64,000 nucleotides of DNA from Pseudomonas baetica. GTDB lineage: Bacteria; Pseudomonadota; Gammaproteobacteria; Pseudomonadales; Pseudomonadaceae. Both the position numbers and the translations under genes were made by a program. Positions within the stretch are counted from its first letter, which is position 1; every line of letters begins with the position of its first letter. Under the pieces are notes generated by a model. The model was not told the origin of the DNA, made no database searches, and saw only the letters and a program-made list of their open reading frames with translations. The stretch spans positions 1,054,001 to 1,118,000 of the forward strand of contig NZ_PHHE01000001.1 in NCBI RefSeq assembly GCF_002813455.1. Direction: 5' to 3'. Of this stretch, positions 16,959-26,497 are shown piece by piece.

Positions 16959-17648
16959 TCAGGCCGCCGTTGCTGTGACAGGTGGACGGGAAGGTTTGCG
17001 CAGTTCTTCCAGGCGCGAGCCGCTGTAGCGGGATTCGCGGTAGAAGCGCCAGCGACCGAACAGCGTGTAGATATTCATGATCCGCTGTTGTTCGGTATAG
17101 CCCATGCGCACGTGCAGCTTGAGTGCCGGGATGTTTGTCGACTCACAGACATCGACCACTTTGCTGCAGCCTTCCTCGGCCATGGCTTTCCACAGGCGCA
17201 CTTGCACATCGACTGACAATTCGGTGCCCCAGTAGGCGCGGGTCATTTCGCCACCGAATTCGAAGAACTCGCCGGGTTTCACCGGGAACCGGAAACCGTA
17301 GTAATGCCGATCGAAATAATCGTGCGGCGTGCCCCAGATAAATGCCACGGCATCGCCATGCTCGTCGACATGCATATGCCCGGTGCGACCTTCATTGGCC
17401 AGCTCAGCCATGACGCCGACACGGTCGCCGAAGTAACGGGTGAAGGCACTGGCGTTGTCTGCGGTGATCTTCATTACGCGCAGCGGTGGGTAGGGTTTGA
17501 GGTTGTGCGGCGGCACGGGGCTGACCAGATCACGCTCCATCCACAGCAATTGCTGATGGGCGAAAATGTACTTTCTACGGATCTTGGTCAAGGTCGCTCG
17601 CAGGCCGTTACGACGGATATGTGCGCTGAGTTTTTGCAAAAGATCCAT
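16959..17648 (-). CDS. GNAT-like acyltransferase of the exopolysaccharide operon (copy B)
   Basis: A 229-residue paralogue of the protein at 15075-15767, with identical domain order and many shared blocks (LLWMERDLVSP, RYFGDRVGVMAELA, FPVKPGEFFEFGGEMTRAYWG, RYSGSRLEELRKP). The GNAT-like A/B motif region is about residues 90-200. The start at 17648 has GGGAGAAGAG just upstream; earlier in-frame starts lie in sequence without similarity. It precedes the FemAB-like gene by 4 nt, so the three form an acyltransferase cassette at the end of the operon. Confidence 0.7.
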   Translation of the reverse strand: MDLLQKLSAHIRRNGLRATLTKIRRKYIFAHQQLLWMERDLVSPVPPHNLKPYPPLRVMKITADNASAFTRYFGDRVGVMAELANEGRTGHMHVDEHGDAVAFIWGTPHDYFDRHYYGFRFPVKPGEFFEFGGEMTRAYWGTELSVDVQVRLWKAMAEEGCSKVVDVCESTNIPALKLHVRMGYTEQQRIMNIYTLFGRWRFYRESRYSGSRLEELRKPSRPPVTATAA

Positions 17649-17710
17649 GGTCTCTTCTCCCGATGAAGGTAGCCACGCGCGGCATGACGCTCGCAGGACA
17701 GAAGGGCGGC

Positions 17711-19630
17711 TCATGAAGCGCTCCAGCTCAGGGCAAACAGGGTTTGCCCCGGCAATTCGAAACGCACGCGCCCGTTTTCGCAGGCAAATGGTATGTCGCG
17801 GCTGCGATTGTCGGCGCCGAAGAAACGCAGGGCGCTTTGGTTCAGCGGGCACCAGGCGCCGCTCAGATCAACGCGTTGCAGGCGTGTGCCTTTGTTCACC
17901 CCAAGCAGTGCGCGCTGCTCGTCGCCGGCCATCGCCAGAACATCCACCTCAAAAGCGTCGTTATCCAGTTGCAGCACTTGCGGCAACCAATGCCGCGCGA
18001 TGAATTGCTGGGCAAGGCCCACCGGTTTCAATTCAAAACGACCATTGTCCAGCACCCGCACCATGCCTTTGCCGTAGGGCGGTTCATCGGCTGCCTGAAA
18101 CCAGTTGAGCATGGTCAGCAGCCCATCCTGAGAAGCGTTGATCACCACCGAGGCCCACCACAGCGAGGTGAAATGGGTTTCCTGATCGTAGGGGCTCAGG
18201 GCTGAGCCACTGGACAGATTGGTCTGATCCAGCAGCAACGCTTTGCGTGGTTGCCCTTTGGCGTCCAGTCCCACCAGGTCTGCTGCGCGGCGCACGCGGT
18301 CGCGGTAGACCCGGGTCGCGAGCAGGTCGCGAATCATCCATTCATGCCAGGCCAAGGCATCGACCTGATCGGCGGATTCACTGAGCAGACGCCGCGCCCA
18401 GTCGATGCCGCGCTTGTCCGCCGCGTTTTCGGTGAACGGCCCGTTGACCAAGCGTGAACTGGCCGGCATGGCAATGCGCACGCCAGCCTTGGCGTTGGCC
18501 GGGTCGCTGCGCACCTGCCGCGCCATGCTGTTGAAGATCGCCCGGTATTGTTCGTAGCTTGAATAGTTGAGGTTAGGCTCGTCGGCGAAACCGATGTAAT
18601 GCGTGCCTTTGCCACCCAGAGCGCGGGTGCCGGCGAGCCAGGCGTCGAGGCCGCTGTTGCTTTGTACATCGGCGCGCAGATCGGCCTGACGCCCGGTGCC
18701 GGCGAGCAGGGTGATGTCCTGGCGGATGCCGAAGCGATTTTGATAAAGCTGACGAAAAGCGTCTTCGAAGTGTGGATTCTTCGAGGTGACGTCAACGAAG
18801 CTGTAGTAACTCGCAGCGGTGGGTTTCAAGGCATCGAGCAGGGCGTGACTGGACGGCGGCGGTACGAGGTAAGGCAGCGCGATTCCCAGATCCGGCGTGC
18901 GTCCGAGGACTTTGTCGTGCAGGGTCAGACGCGTCTGCCCCGGTTCTGACTGCAAGGGTTTGAGCTGCTGCGGATTCTGCGCAAACAGATTCGCCGTGCC
19001 GTCGAGCCAGAATGCTGCTTTGCCCCTGCCTTGCAGAAGCAGGCGCCAGACCTGCGGTTGTTCGCTGACGGGCAGCGCGACTTGATCGAACTGCCAATAG
19101 GCACGATAGGGTTTCAGTGCCAATGACAGTTGCTGTCCATCGCCAACCCGCTGTGCCTGCAAACCGCTGACGCCACCATGGAACTTGCCGGCCAGCACCG
19201 CGTGTTCGCCGGGTGCGACTCTGAAATACAGCTCAGTGCCGTTCCGCACTTCCGCGCTGAAATGCACCTTGGCCGGGACAAACAGCGCCACGGTTTTTTC
19301 GTCATGTTCGATCCGGTAACCGCGGAAACTGTAGCCGGGAATCTCCAGTTGATAACTCGCCGCGCCAGGTGCCAGCGGCCAGCTCTGGCTGCCCCGGGTT
19401 TCATTGGCCTTGATCAACCGTTCGCCCTGCAACTTGCCCTGACCGTCGAGTAGATACAGATGCTCTTCGTTGGCCTCTGCCTGCCACGCCGGCACCCAGC
19501 TGACGGTCACGGTGTCCGCGCGATCGGCCTGCAGATACAAGCTGCCGTCGCGGATATCGCCCCAGCGCATCGACGCCGCGTAGGCGTCCAGCGACAGGCC
19601 GAGACCGAGCAGCAGGGCCAGGCGTTTCAT
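17711..19630 (-). CDS. Secreted glycoside-hydrolase-like protein of the exopolysaccharide operon
   Basis: A 639-residue exported protein with a signal peptide (about 1-19, ending AYA). The first ~230 residues look beta-rich. The next part (about 240-540) resembles a TIM-barrel of glycosidase clan A: FADEPNLNYSSYEQY (Glu351) is like the NEP acid/base motif, and ALAWHEWM follows near 430. A small beta domain ends the protein. A periplasmic glycosidase in a Wzx/Wzy cluster recalls PslG of the Psl system, which trims polymer; the fold here is inferred from motifs only. The ATG at 19630 overlaps the flippase stop (ATGA). Confidence 0.6.
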   Translation of the reverse strand: MKRLALLLGLGLSLDAYAASMRWGDIRDGSLYLQADRADTVTVSWVPAWQAEANEEHLYLLDGQGKLQGERLIKANETRGSQSWPLAPGAASYQLEIPGYSFRGYRIEHDEKTVALFVPAKVHFSAEVRNGTELYFRVAPGEHAVLAGKFHGGVSGLQAQRVGDGQQLSLALKPYRAYWQFDQVALPVSEQPQVWRLLLQGRGKAAFWLDGTANLFAQNPQQLKPLQSEPGQTRLTLHDKVLGRTPDLGIALPYLVPPPSSHALLDALKPTAASYYSFVDVTSKNPHFEDAFRQLYQNRFGIRQDITLLAGTGRQADLRADVQSNSGLDAWLAGTRALGGKGTHYIGFADEPNLNYSSYEQYRAIFNSMARQVRSDPANAKAGVRIAMPASSRLVNGPFTENAADKRGIDWARRLLSESADQVDALAWHEWMIRDLLATRVYRDRVRRAADLVGLDAKGQPRKALLLDQTNLSSGSALSPYDQETHFTSLWWASVVINASQDGLLTMLNWFQAADEPPYGKGMVRVLDNGRFELKPVGLAQQFIARHWLPQVLQLDNDAFEVDVLAMAGDEQRALLGVNKGTRLQRVDLSGAWCPLNQSALRFFGADNRSRDIPFACENGRVRFELPGQTLFALSWSAS

Positions 19631-20934
19631 GCTGCCTTCCGGCGTTGCAACATCAACCACATCGGGGTGATATCGCTGGGCAGGATGATCAAGGTTTGCC
19701 AGAACGGCACGCCACTCAAGCGGCAATAAAGCACCAGCATCGCCACGGTGACGGCCAGGTAGGCAATCGATGAAGCCGCCGCTGCACCGACAATCCCGTA
19801 GGCAGGAATCAACAGCAGATTCAGCGCCAGATTGAACACCGCGCCCAAGCCCATCAATAGCGACACCGTGCCGGGGCGGGCTTTGCCAATCAAGTCCAGA
19901 CGCAGAATGCTCGCGTAGCACAGGCCCAACAGCCCTGGCAGCAATGCGAGCAGCGCCGGATAGGCCGGCTGGTAGGCAACGCCGAACAGGGTGACGATCA
20001 GCCATTCTCCGATCACCGCCATCGTGATGCAGGCGCCCAACATCACTGTGGCAGTCAGGCGCAGCGCCAGCGGAGTGACTTTGTCCATGCCTTTGTCCTG
20101 TTGCAGCAGGCGTTTCATCAGCGGCGTGGTCACCGCTTCCGGGACGATCAGCAGCAGTTCGGCGGCGGCGCTGGCCATCGCGTAATGACCCAGCGCGGTG
20201 CTGCCGAGCAGGGCGCCGATGAATAGATAATCCGAGCGCAGAATCACTTGCTGGAATAGCAGATCCGGATGGCTGCGCGCACTGAAGCGCAGCAGTTCGT
20301 TCTGGCTGGCGCGGTCCCATTGCAGCTGCATCGGTTGCGCGCGCTTGAGCCACATCCATCCCACCAGCACCACCAGACTGATCCCGGCCAGCCAACTGAT
20401 CAGCGCCGCTTCCAGCGCAGCACTTTTCCACATCCAGAACAGCGCAAGAAACAGCAGCAGCGGCGCCAGCGATTCGATCAGGCGCAGCACGTTGAACGCG
20501 ACCACGCCGCCAGAGGCGTTGTGCAATGTCAGCAGGCCGCTTTTGAGTACGGTCAGCGGCACCGCCAACAGCAACAGCCAGGCCAGCAGACCGAGTTGCA
20601 TCGTTATATCCAGTTCGCCGCCGAACTCACGCACCAACGCAACCACCAGCAAGGTCAGCAGCCCCGCCAGCAGACAGCCGAACACCAGCACCTGAGCGAG
20701 TAGCAAACCCATCGGCCGCTGCTTGGCCGCTTGATAGCCGACCGCTGAATTCAGCCCGCCACTGGTGGCGGCGCTGATCAAGTCCGGCAGGGTGCTGAGC
20801 AAGGCAAACAAACCGCGTTCACTGGGGCCCAGAATCCGCGCGAGCAACACGTTGCGCAGCAGGCGCAAGGCGATCATCGCCAGCTTGGTGCCCATACTCA
20901 GGGCCAGATGCTTGAGGTAGTTGCCTCGGCTCAT
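19627..20934 (-). CDS. Wzx-type oligosaccharide flippase
   Basis: A 435-residue polytopic membrane protein of the polysaccharide-transport (MOP) superfamily with about 12-14 helices. The N-terminal RNVLLARILGPSERGLFALLSTLPDLISA is the usual first two helices. It would flip undecaprenyl-linked repeat units to the periplasmic face for polymerisation by the product of 24042-25409. It overlaps neighbours on both sides by 4 nt. Confidence 0.85.
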   Translation of the reverse strand: MSRGNYLKHLALSMGTKLAMIALRLLRNVLLARILGPSERGLFALLSTLPDLISAATSGGLNSAVGYQAAKQRPMGLLLAQVLVFGCLLAGLLTLLVVALVREFGGELDITMQLGLLAWLLLLAVPLTVLKSGLLTLHNASGGVVAFNVLRLIESLAPLLLFLALFWMWKSAALEAALISWLAGISLVVLVGWMWLKRAQPMQLQWDRASQNELLRFSARSHPDLLFQQVILRSDYLFIGALLGSTALGHYAMASAAAELLLIVPEAVTTPLMKRLLQQDKGMDKVTPLALRLTATVMLGACITMAVIGEWLIVTLFGVAYQPAYPALLALLPGLLGLCYASILRLDLIGKARPGTVSLLMGLGAVFNLALNLLLIPAYGIVGAAAASSIAYLAVTVAMLVLYCRLSGVPFWQTLIILPSDITPMWLMLQRRKAA

Positions 20935-21932
20935 GTGCGTGCCCCGCGAAAGATGCGTAACGACAGCAGTTCGGGATTGCGTGCGGTGCGTTGACTGACA
21001 CCGAAGCGCGGCAGGTTCAAAGGGTCGCCGGCCCCACGATAGAGACCGGTAGCGGTGCCGAGGGCAAACGGATAATCGTGATTGGCGACCTGCTCGCGCA
21101 CGCGCTCATCGTTATCCCCGTTGGGGTAGCAATACACCGGTAACGGCCGATTGCAGCCGTTGTTCAAGGCGTCGCGACTGCGGCTGATTTCCTGGGTCAG
21201 GCGCGCACTATCAAGGCCTGTAAGAATCGCGTGGCTGGCGCCGTGCGGGCCGAACCGCACCAGCCCCGAAGCTTCCATTGCGCGCACCTGATGCCAGTCC
21301 AGGGCCTGCGGCAGAGAATCCTGCGGGCACTCGTCGGTGAGCCGTTCCAGCACCTGCGGGTCGAGATCTTTCAAACTTTGCAGATAATGCAAAAGGGCCA
21401 GACTGCGCCGCTGCACATCGATGTCATCGACCAGCACCGGCAATGGCTTACCGATCGAACGAAGGTATTCGATCAAATGCATCCGCGCCTTGGCGCCATG
21501 GCTGCCCCACAGCGTTTCGCCGAGGCTTTCCCACCAGAATCGTTGACGACTGCCAATGAAATCGGTGGAGAGAAAAATACTCGCCGGCACCTGATGTTTT
21601 TGCAGCAGCGCGAAGGCGTTGACGGCGTTGTCGCGCCAGCCGTCATCGAAGGTCAGCGCCACTTGCGGGCGCTCGGTGCGCAGCGAATTTGGTTGAAGGA
21701 TTTCCATCAGCGGCACGCAATCGAAATGCTTGCGCAGCCACACCAGCAAATGCTCGAAGGCCTGGGGCCCGACGCACAGTTCATTGCGGTGCGGCAGATC
21801 GGCGGCGCGGTCGTTGGCCAGCACCCGATGCAGCATCAGGATCACCCCGGCGCCGTGCAGCTGATTGCGGCCCACGGACGAATTGAGATAGAGCCAGCCA
21901 CTGGTGCGTTTTAGAAGTTGTTTGATCGCCAT
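20931..21932 (-). CDS. Polysaccharide deacetylase (NodB homology domain)
   Basis: A 333-residue protein of carbohydrate esterase family 4. The catalytic-base motif TFDDGWRDN is at about residues 96-104, and later motifs include FGPHGASHAILT (a variant of the HTxxH metal site) and YCYPNGDNDE. No signal peptide is evident; the N-terminus is basic. Such enzymes remove N-acetyl groups from polymer or lipid-linked sugars. In this operon it may modify the repeat unit, so the polymer probably contains amino sugars (inference). Its stop overlaps the flippase start by 4 nt. Confidence 0.8.
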   Translation of the reverse strand: MAIKQLLKRTSGWLYLNSSVGRNQLHGAGVILMLHRVLANDRAADLPHRNELCVGPQAFEHLLVWLRKHFDCVPLMEILQPNSLRTERPQVALTFDDGWRDNAVNAFALLQKHQVPASIFLSTDFIGSRQRFWWESLGETLWGSHGAKARMHLIEYLRSIGKPLPVLVDDIDVQRRSLALLHYLQSLKDLDPQVLERLTDECPQDSLPQALDWHQVRAMEASGLVRFGPHGASHAILTGLDSARLTQEISRSRDALNNGCNRPLPVYCYPNGDNDERVREQVANHDYPFALGTATGLYRGAGDPLNLPRFGVSQRTARNPELLSLRIFRGART

Positions 21933-21947
21933 GGCCTCAGTCCTTTT

Positions 21948-23084
21948 TTATCGGTTCTGTTCCGGATTCCACTGGGCATACCGCTGGCCGCGCAGAAACT
22001 GCCACAGGCCGAGGCTCATGCCCGCCAGGGTGACCAGCAAAAACGCCGCCAGACGGAATGGTTTGGGCAAACGGTGTTGCGAATCGAGCAGGCCGGCGAT
22101 GGCGATCGTGTAGCCGATCAACTGCGCGATCAGGCTCAAGCGATAAAAGCCGTGTTCTTGCCACAGCCAGAAGTTGCTCAGCAGCAACGGCAGCAACAAC
22201 ACCGGCGCCAGTCGGCGGACCAATTTGTGGCTGATCAAGGCGATCGAATACAGGCCGTGCTTGAACGGATTGAGCAGCTCGCTGCGTTGCGCCAGGCTTT
22301 GCAAGCCGCCAACGGTGACGCGCTGACGCCGGCGAAATTGCTTGCCCGCCTCATCGACGCCATGGTCGATCACTTGCGCTTCGGGCACGTAGACGATGCG
22401 TTTGCGTGCCACCGGCGCGCAGGTGCTGATAAAGAAATCGTCGTTGACCTCCGCCGGCACGTTCTGGAACAGCTCGCGGCGCAGAGCGAGCAGGGCGCCA
22501 TCGGCGGAAACCATGCAACCGGTGCGATTCTCCACGCGGCGCAGCCAGCCTTCGTAGTGCCGGTACAGGCTGTCACCGACGCTCAGGCCCCCGCCGGTGA
22601 CCGGGATCACCATATGCCCTGCACACGCGCCGACCTGCGGATCGCTCAGCGGCGCGAGCAAGTGGCCGAGGGTGTCGCGTGACCATTGGTTGTCGGCATC
22701 GGTGAACACCAGAATATCGCCGGTACTCAGCGCTGCGCCGGCATTCAGCGTAGCGGCTTTGCCCTGGCGGGGCAGGTCGAGCACGGTGATGCGCGGATCA
22801 ACCACTTTGTGTGCGCAGGCCACGGTGTCATCCGTCGAGCCATCGCTGGCGAGGATGATCTGCAGCGTCGCCGGCTGATAATCCTGAGCCAGCAGCGTGC
22901 GCAACTTGTGCTCGATGTGCCGCGCCTCGTTATGCGCGGCAATCACGATGCTGATGTTCAGCGGCGGCGCTGGCGTATGGCGCCAGGCCGGGAACAGCGG
23001 CGCCAGCAAGGTCAGCAGCAGCGGATAACCGACGTAGGCGTACACCGGCAGCAGCAGGCACATCCAGAAAATGAATTCAGCCAC
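21948..23084 (-). CDS. Membrane glycosyltransferase, family 2
   Basis: A 378-residue GT-A enzyme with an N-terminal membrane helix (FWMCLLLPVYAYVGYPLLLTLL), the nucleotide-sugar site ISIVIAAHNEARHI, and the DxD-type FTDADNQW. QFRRRQRVT (a QxxRW-like loop) follows, then two to three C-terminal helices. This is the processive-type layout of chain-building transferases. The GTG at 23084 has AGGAGG at ideal spacing, better than any upstream ATG. It overlaps the end of the preceding GT2 gene by 8 nt. Confidence 0.85.
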   Translation of the reverse strand: MAEFIFWMCLLLPVYAYVGYPLLLTLLAPLFPAWRHTPAPPLNISIVIAAHNEARHIEHKLRTLLAQDYQPATLQIILASDGSTDDTVACAHKVVDPRITVLDLPRQGKAATLNAGAALSTGDILVFTDADNQWSRDTLGHLLAPLSDPQVGACAGHMVIPVTGGGLSVGDSLYRHYEGWLRRVENRTGCMVSADGALLALRRELFQNVPAEVNDDFFISTCAPVARKRIVYVPEAQVIDHGVDEAGKQFRRRQRVTVGGLQSLAQRSELLNPFKHGLYSIALISHKLVRRLAPVLLLPLLLSNFWLWQEHGFYRLSLIAQLIGYTIAIAGLLDSQHRLPKPFRLAAFLLVTLAGMSLGLWQFLRGQRYAQWNPEQNR

Positions 23085-24045
23085 GGGCAGGCCTCCTGGC
23101 GTTCCAATGACACAGACTGAGAGCAAGTGCCGCGCTGGGCAGGTGCAGGCGTAACCAGTGCAGACCCCACAGTTGCAAGGTGAGGCGAACGTTGTGGTGC
23201 TTGATACTCTGCCGCACGCTGAGCACCAGACTCGGCAGCAGGGTCAGCACCAGCAGGATCACCGCGAGCTGCGCGAGGCCGGCGAGCAAGGCAACGATCA
23301 GGAGAAAATCCGTCACCCAGACCAGCAGCGACAGCAGCGGAAAACGCAGCAGGCGCAGGCTCATGCCATGGGTGCGCAGCAACTGCAGGTGGCTGCCCTG
23401 GCGCCACAGTTCCTTGCCCACCCACTCGCGCCAGTTCATTTCGTAGCCCCAATGCAGGGCGATGCTGTTACTGGTCGACAGCAGCCGAGCGCCCTGTGTG
23501 CTCAGACGCAAGGTGTATTCCTTGTCTTCGCCGGTGCGCAGGGTTTCGTTGAAACCGCCGACGACGTCGAACCAGCGTTTGCGCATCAGCAGGTTGGCGC
23601 TGGGCAGCCAGTCCACGGTGCGGCTGGTGTGCGCTGATGGCCGCAGCATGCGCCGTTGCCAGGCGGTCGCGTACCACGGCGCGGCGGCGGGGGTGTGCAG
23701 GTCCAGGCCGAAGATGTCGCCCTGAGCATCTGCTTCTAGGGCGAACAATTGGCTCAGCCAGTCTTCGGGCATTTCAATGTCGGCATCGATGAACGCCAGC
23801 CATTCACCACTGGCGAAGCTTGCGCCACGATTGCGCAAGGCGCCGATCAGCAGGCCGGGCATGAGCAGAACCTGCGCGCCGAATACACGAGCGATCTGTG
23901 GCCCATCATCATTGGAACCGTTGTCGACGACAATCAGTTCACAGTCGATGTCGGCGGCGTTCGCGGCTTTGCGAGCGGCCAGGAGGGTGCGGCCGATGTG
24001 CCGTGCCTCGTTGTACATCGGAATGACGATGCTGATCCGGCTCAT
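23077..24045 (-). CDS. Glycosyltransferase family 2
   Basis: A 322-residue GT-A enzyme: ISIVIPMYNEARHIGRTLLAA at the N-terminus, VVDNGSNDDG, the metal-binding FIDADIEMP (DxD) and TGEDKEYTLRLS further on. Two hydrophobic segments near the C-terminus (about 235-275) anchor it to the inner membrane. It adds a sugar to the lipid-linked repeat unit. The start at 24045 has GGAGG upstream and overlaps the polymerase stop by 4 nt. Confidence 0.85.
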   Translation of the reverse strand: MSRISIVIPMYNEARHIGRTLLAARKAANAADIDCELIVVDNGSNDDGPQIARVFGAQVLLMPGLLIGALRNRGASFASGEWLAFIDADIEMPEDWLSQLFALEADAQGDIFGLDLHTPAAAPWYATAWQRRMLRPSAHTSRTVDWLPSANLLMRKRWFDVVGGFNETLRTGEDKEYTLRLSTQGARLLSTSNSIALHWGYEMNWREWVGKELWRQGSHLQLLRTHGMSLRLLRFPLLSLLVWVTDFLLIVALLAGLAQLAVILLVLTLLPSLVLSVRQSIKHHNVRLTLQLWGLHWLRLHLPSAALALSLCHWNARRPARG

Positions 24046-25409
24046 GCCCTGGCCTCCGTCAGCGGTGCTTGCTCGGCTTTCAGGCGCAGCACCCAGGTCA
24101 GGGCAAGCATGATCCACAGGTATTTCAGGTTCGGCGCGCTGAGAAACATCAGAAACAACGTCAATGACAGAAAACTCATTCCAAGATGAGTCACCACGTC
24201 CGCGTGCTGCCACTCGCGCCGTTGCAGCCACGCGCGTCGTGCGCGGATCAGGTTGTAGAATCCCTGCACGAGCATGCCGACAAACAGCAGGCCGGCGGGA
24301 ATCCCCAATTCGCTGAAAATCTCCAGGTAAGTGTTGTGCGCCCGGCGATACAGATCGCCGATCTTGCGGTTGGCCGAGAATGCCTTGGCGTAACCGGTGG
24401 TCGCGTAGTGCAGCGGGAAGGTCCCGGGGCCGGAGCCGAGCAGTGGATGTTCGCGGATGATCTGGCTGCCGACGACAATGTAGGAGGCGCGACGGCCGAG
24501 TGATTCGTCCTGAGCCTTGGCCCCGGCGCTCAAGATACTCAGCGACTGGATGCGTGCCAGATAACCGGCAGGCATCGCATAAATCGCCAATGGCAGCACG
24601 ATGGCGGCGCCGAGCATGGCAAAGCCGAAATGCCGGGGACGGATGCGGGTGAGGTGCTGGCGGTAATGCCAGACACCGATCGCCAGACTCAAGGCCAGTA
24701 CCACCAGGCCCGAGCGCGATTCTGTCTTGGTCATGCCGCCGAGCAGCAAAAGGCAGCAGCCAGCCCAGAACAAACGCTGCAAAAGGTTCGGGCTGCGAAT
24801 TACCAGCAGCAGGCCCAGCGGCACGGCGAAGGCGATCAGCAGAGCAAAGGCATTCGGGTCATCGAGCAGGCCGGCGGCGCGGCCCTTGTCCTGGAATCTG
24901 CTGGAAAACATCGCCATGGCGCAGGTGGCGCTGACGCTGAGCGTGACCAGCCGGGCGAACAGATCGAGGTTCAGCTCGCGGCCGATCAACAAAGTGATCA
25001 CGAACAGAATCAGGCCCACGCTCAGTTCACGCAGATGACTCTGAGACATGCCCAGGTTGTCGGTGGCGAGCAGGCTCAGCATGTACAGCGCCATGAAACC
25101 GATCAGGTAGCGCCACAGATTGCTGCGCAAGCGCTGCGATGGAATCTGGTGCAATGCCAGTTGCAGCATCAGGATCAGCGCCAGCGAAGCACCGAGGAAT
25201 TTGCTCCCGGAAAACACGCTGTCCTTGAAGAACCCTTCAAACGGCACCAGCGCGCCAATGCCAAGCAAGCCCCAGGACGGTTTGCGGTACAGCACCGTGA
25301 AACCCAGCAGCCCCAGCACTGCCCCCGGCGCCAGATACGGATAAGGACTGACCAGCAAAGCCATGCAGACCATTGCCAGCAGGCTGACGATCGAGAGCGG
25401 GAAAATCAT
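24042..25409 (-). CDS. O-antigen ligase/Wzy-like polymerase
   Basis: A 455-residue membrane protein with about 12 hydrophobic segments and a large periplasmic loop in the second half. The Wzy_C/WaaL signature region contains GSGPGTFPLHYA, and RRAHNTYLEIFSELGIPAGL gives the conserved H-N-x-Y-L. In this operon context, with flippase and Wzz homologue, polymerase is more likely than ligase. It overlaps GT genes by 4 nt on both sides. Confidence 0.85.
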   Translation of the reverse strand: MIFPLSIVSLLAMVCMALLVSPYPYLAPGAVLGLLGFTVLYRKPSWGLLGIGALVPFEGFFKDSVFSGSKFLGASLALILMLQLALHQIPSQRLRSNLWRYLIGFMALYMLSLLATDNLGMSQSHLRELSVGLILFVITLLIGRELNLDLFARLVTLSVSATCAMAMFSSRFQDKGRAAGLLDDPNAFALLIAFAVPLGLLLVIRSPNLLQRLFWAGCCLLLLGGMTKTESRSGLVVLALSLAIGVWHYRQHLTRIRPRHFGFAMLGAAIVLPLAIYAMPAGYLARIQSLSILSAGAKAQDESLGRRASYIVVGSQIIREHPLLGSGPGTFPLHYATTGYAKAFSANRKIGDLYRRAHNTYLEIFSELGIPAGLLFVGMLVQGFYNLIRARRAWLQRREWQHADVVTHLGMSFLSLTLFLMFLSAPNLKYLWIMLALTWVLRLKAEQAPLTEARA

Positions 25410-26497
25410 GCGCGTGCCTCCCGTGCGGTGCGGATGTACAGCTGCGACCAGTGTTCGGCCAAGGCCTTGAGGTCGTAGCGATCCTGTTGCGTGCGTTTCG
25501 CGTTGTCGCGCAGTTGCCGGGCCAGGCCCGGTTGCATCAGCAACGTGTCGAGCTGGCGGGCGAGCGCGGCGCTGTCGGTGGGCGCGGCGAGCAGGCCGTT
25601 ATGCCGGTCTTCCAGCACATCGGGAATCCCGCCGACTGCGAAGGCCACCACCGGCACCCCGGCCTGCATTGCTTCGAGCAAAATCATCGGCGTGCCCTCG
25701 GTGCGCGAGCTGATCACCAGCGCATCGAGTTGCTGCCACCAGCGGCGCATGTCGGTCTGGTAACCCGGCAAACGAATGCGCTGCTGCAAACCGGCGGCAT
25801 CAATGCGCGCCTGCAACACCTCGCGTTCCGGGCCATCGCCGAGCATCACCGCGTCCAGTTGCGGGTGTTGCAGACACAGCGCAATCAGCGCGTCGAGAAA
25901 CAGATCCGGGCCTTTCTCGCTGCTCAGGCGTCCGACGTAACCGGCGAGCCAGCGCTGGCGATCAGCATTGGGAATCATCTCGGCGTGAGCCGGCAAACCG
26001 TTGGGAATCACTTGCAGCTTGTCGGCCCGTACGCTGGCCTGACGATGAATGGCCGCGATGCTTTCAGCCACGCACACCACCCGATCAACCGATGCGGTGC
26101 GGCACAGTTGCAGGCTCAGCCAGGTGTAGAACTTTTGTTTGCGGCTGCGCGGGGTGAAACCGTGTTGGGTGATGACCAGCGGCAGGCGCAACAGCGTCGC
26201 GCCGAGCCAACCGAATAGCAGCCCCTTGAAATTGTGCGTATTGATCAGCGGCCGTTCGCTGCGGCGTTGACGCAAGTGCCGCAGCAAGGTGCCCAGGCCA
26301 GTGCAACCCTGCGCGTCGACCCCGGCCTCACGAAAGCGCGCGATCAGTTCCGGCGGCGCGTCGAGGAACAGCACTTGATGCTGTCCCGGCGTCGCCAGGC
26401 AATGATCGAGCAACATGCGCTCGGCTCCGTAGAAGCCACCGCTGCTGAGCAAATGAATGATCGGCAGGGCGGCGTTCGGCGGGGTCGACAGGTTCAA
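25406..26497 (-). CDS. Glycosyltransferase family 4 (GT-B)
   Basis: A 363-residue GT-B enzyme. The acceptor-domain glycine motif is LLSSGGFYGAERMLLD. The donor domain has GYVGRLSSEKGPDLFLDAL (about 187-205), and the SSRTEGTPMILLEAMQAGVP block is the family's EX7E. It is a soluble or peripheral cytoplasmic transferase. It overlaps the Wzz-like gene and the polymerase gene by 4 nt each. Confidence 0.88.
   Translation of the reverse strand: MNLSTPPNAALPIIHLLSSGGFYGAERMLLDHCLATPGQHQVLFLDAPPELIARFREAGVDAQGCTGLGTLLRHLRQRRSERPLINTHNFKGLLFGWLGATLLRLPLVITQHGFTPRSRKQKFYTWLSLQLCRTASVDRVVCVAESIAAIHRQASVRADKLQVIPNGLPAHAEMIPNADRQRWLAGYVGRLSSEKGPDLFLDALIALCLQHPQLDAVMLGDGPEREVLQARIDAAGLQQRIRLPGYQTDMRRWWQQLDALVISSRTEGTPMILLEAMQAGVPVVAFAVGGIPDVLEDRHNGLLAAPTDSAALARQLDTLLMQPGLARQLRDNAKRTQQDRYDLKALAEHWSQLYIRTAREARA

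Noticed and set aside
19631..20431. Upstream extension of the secreted glycosidase-like protein
   Set aside because: It reads the flippase gene in another frame, lacks a signal peptide, and would hide the clear signal sequence starting at 19630.
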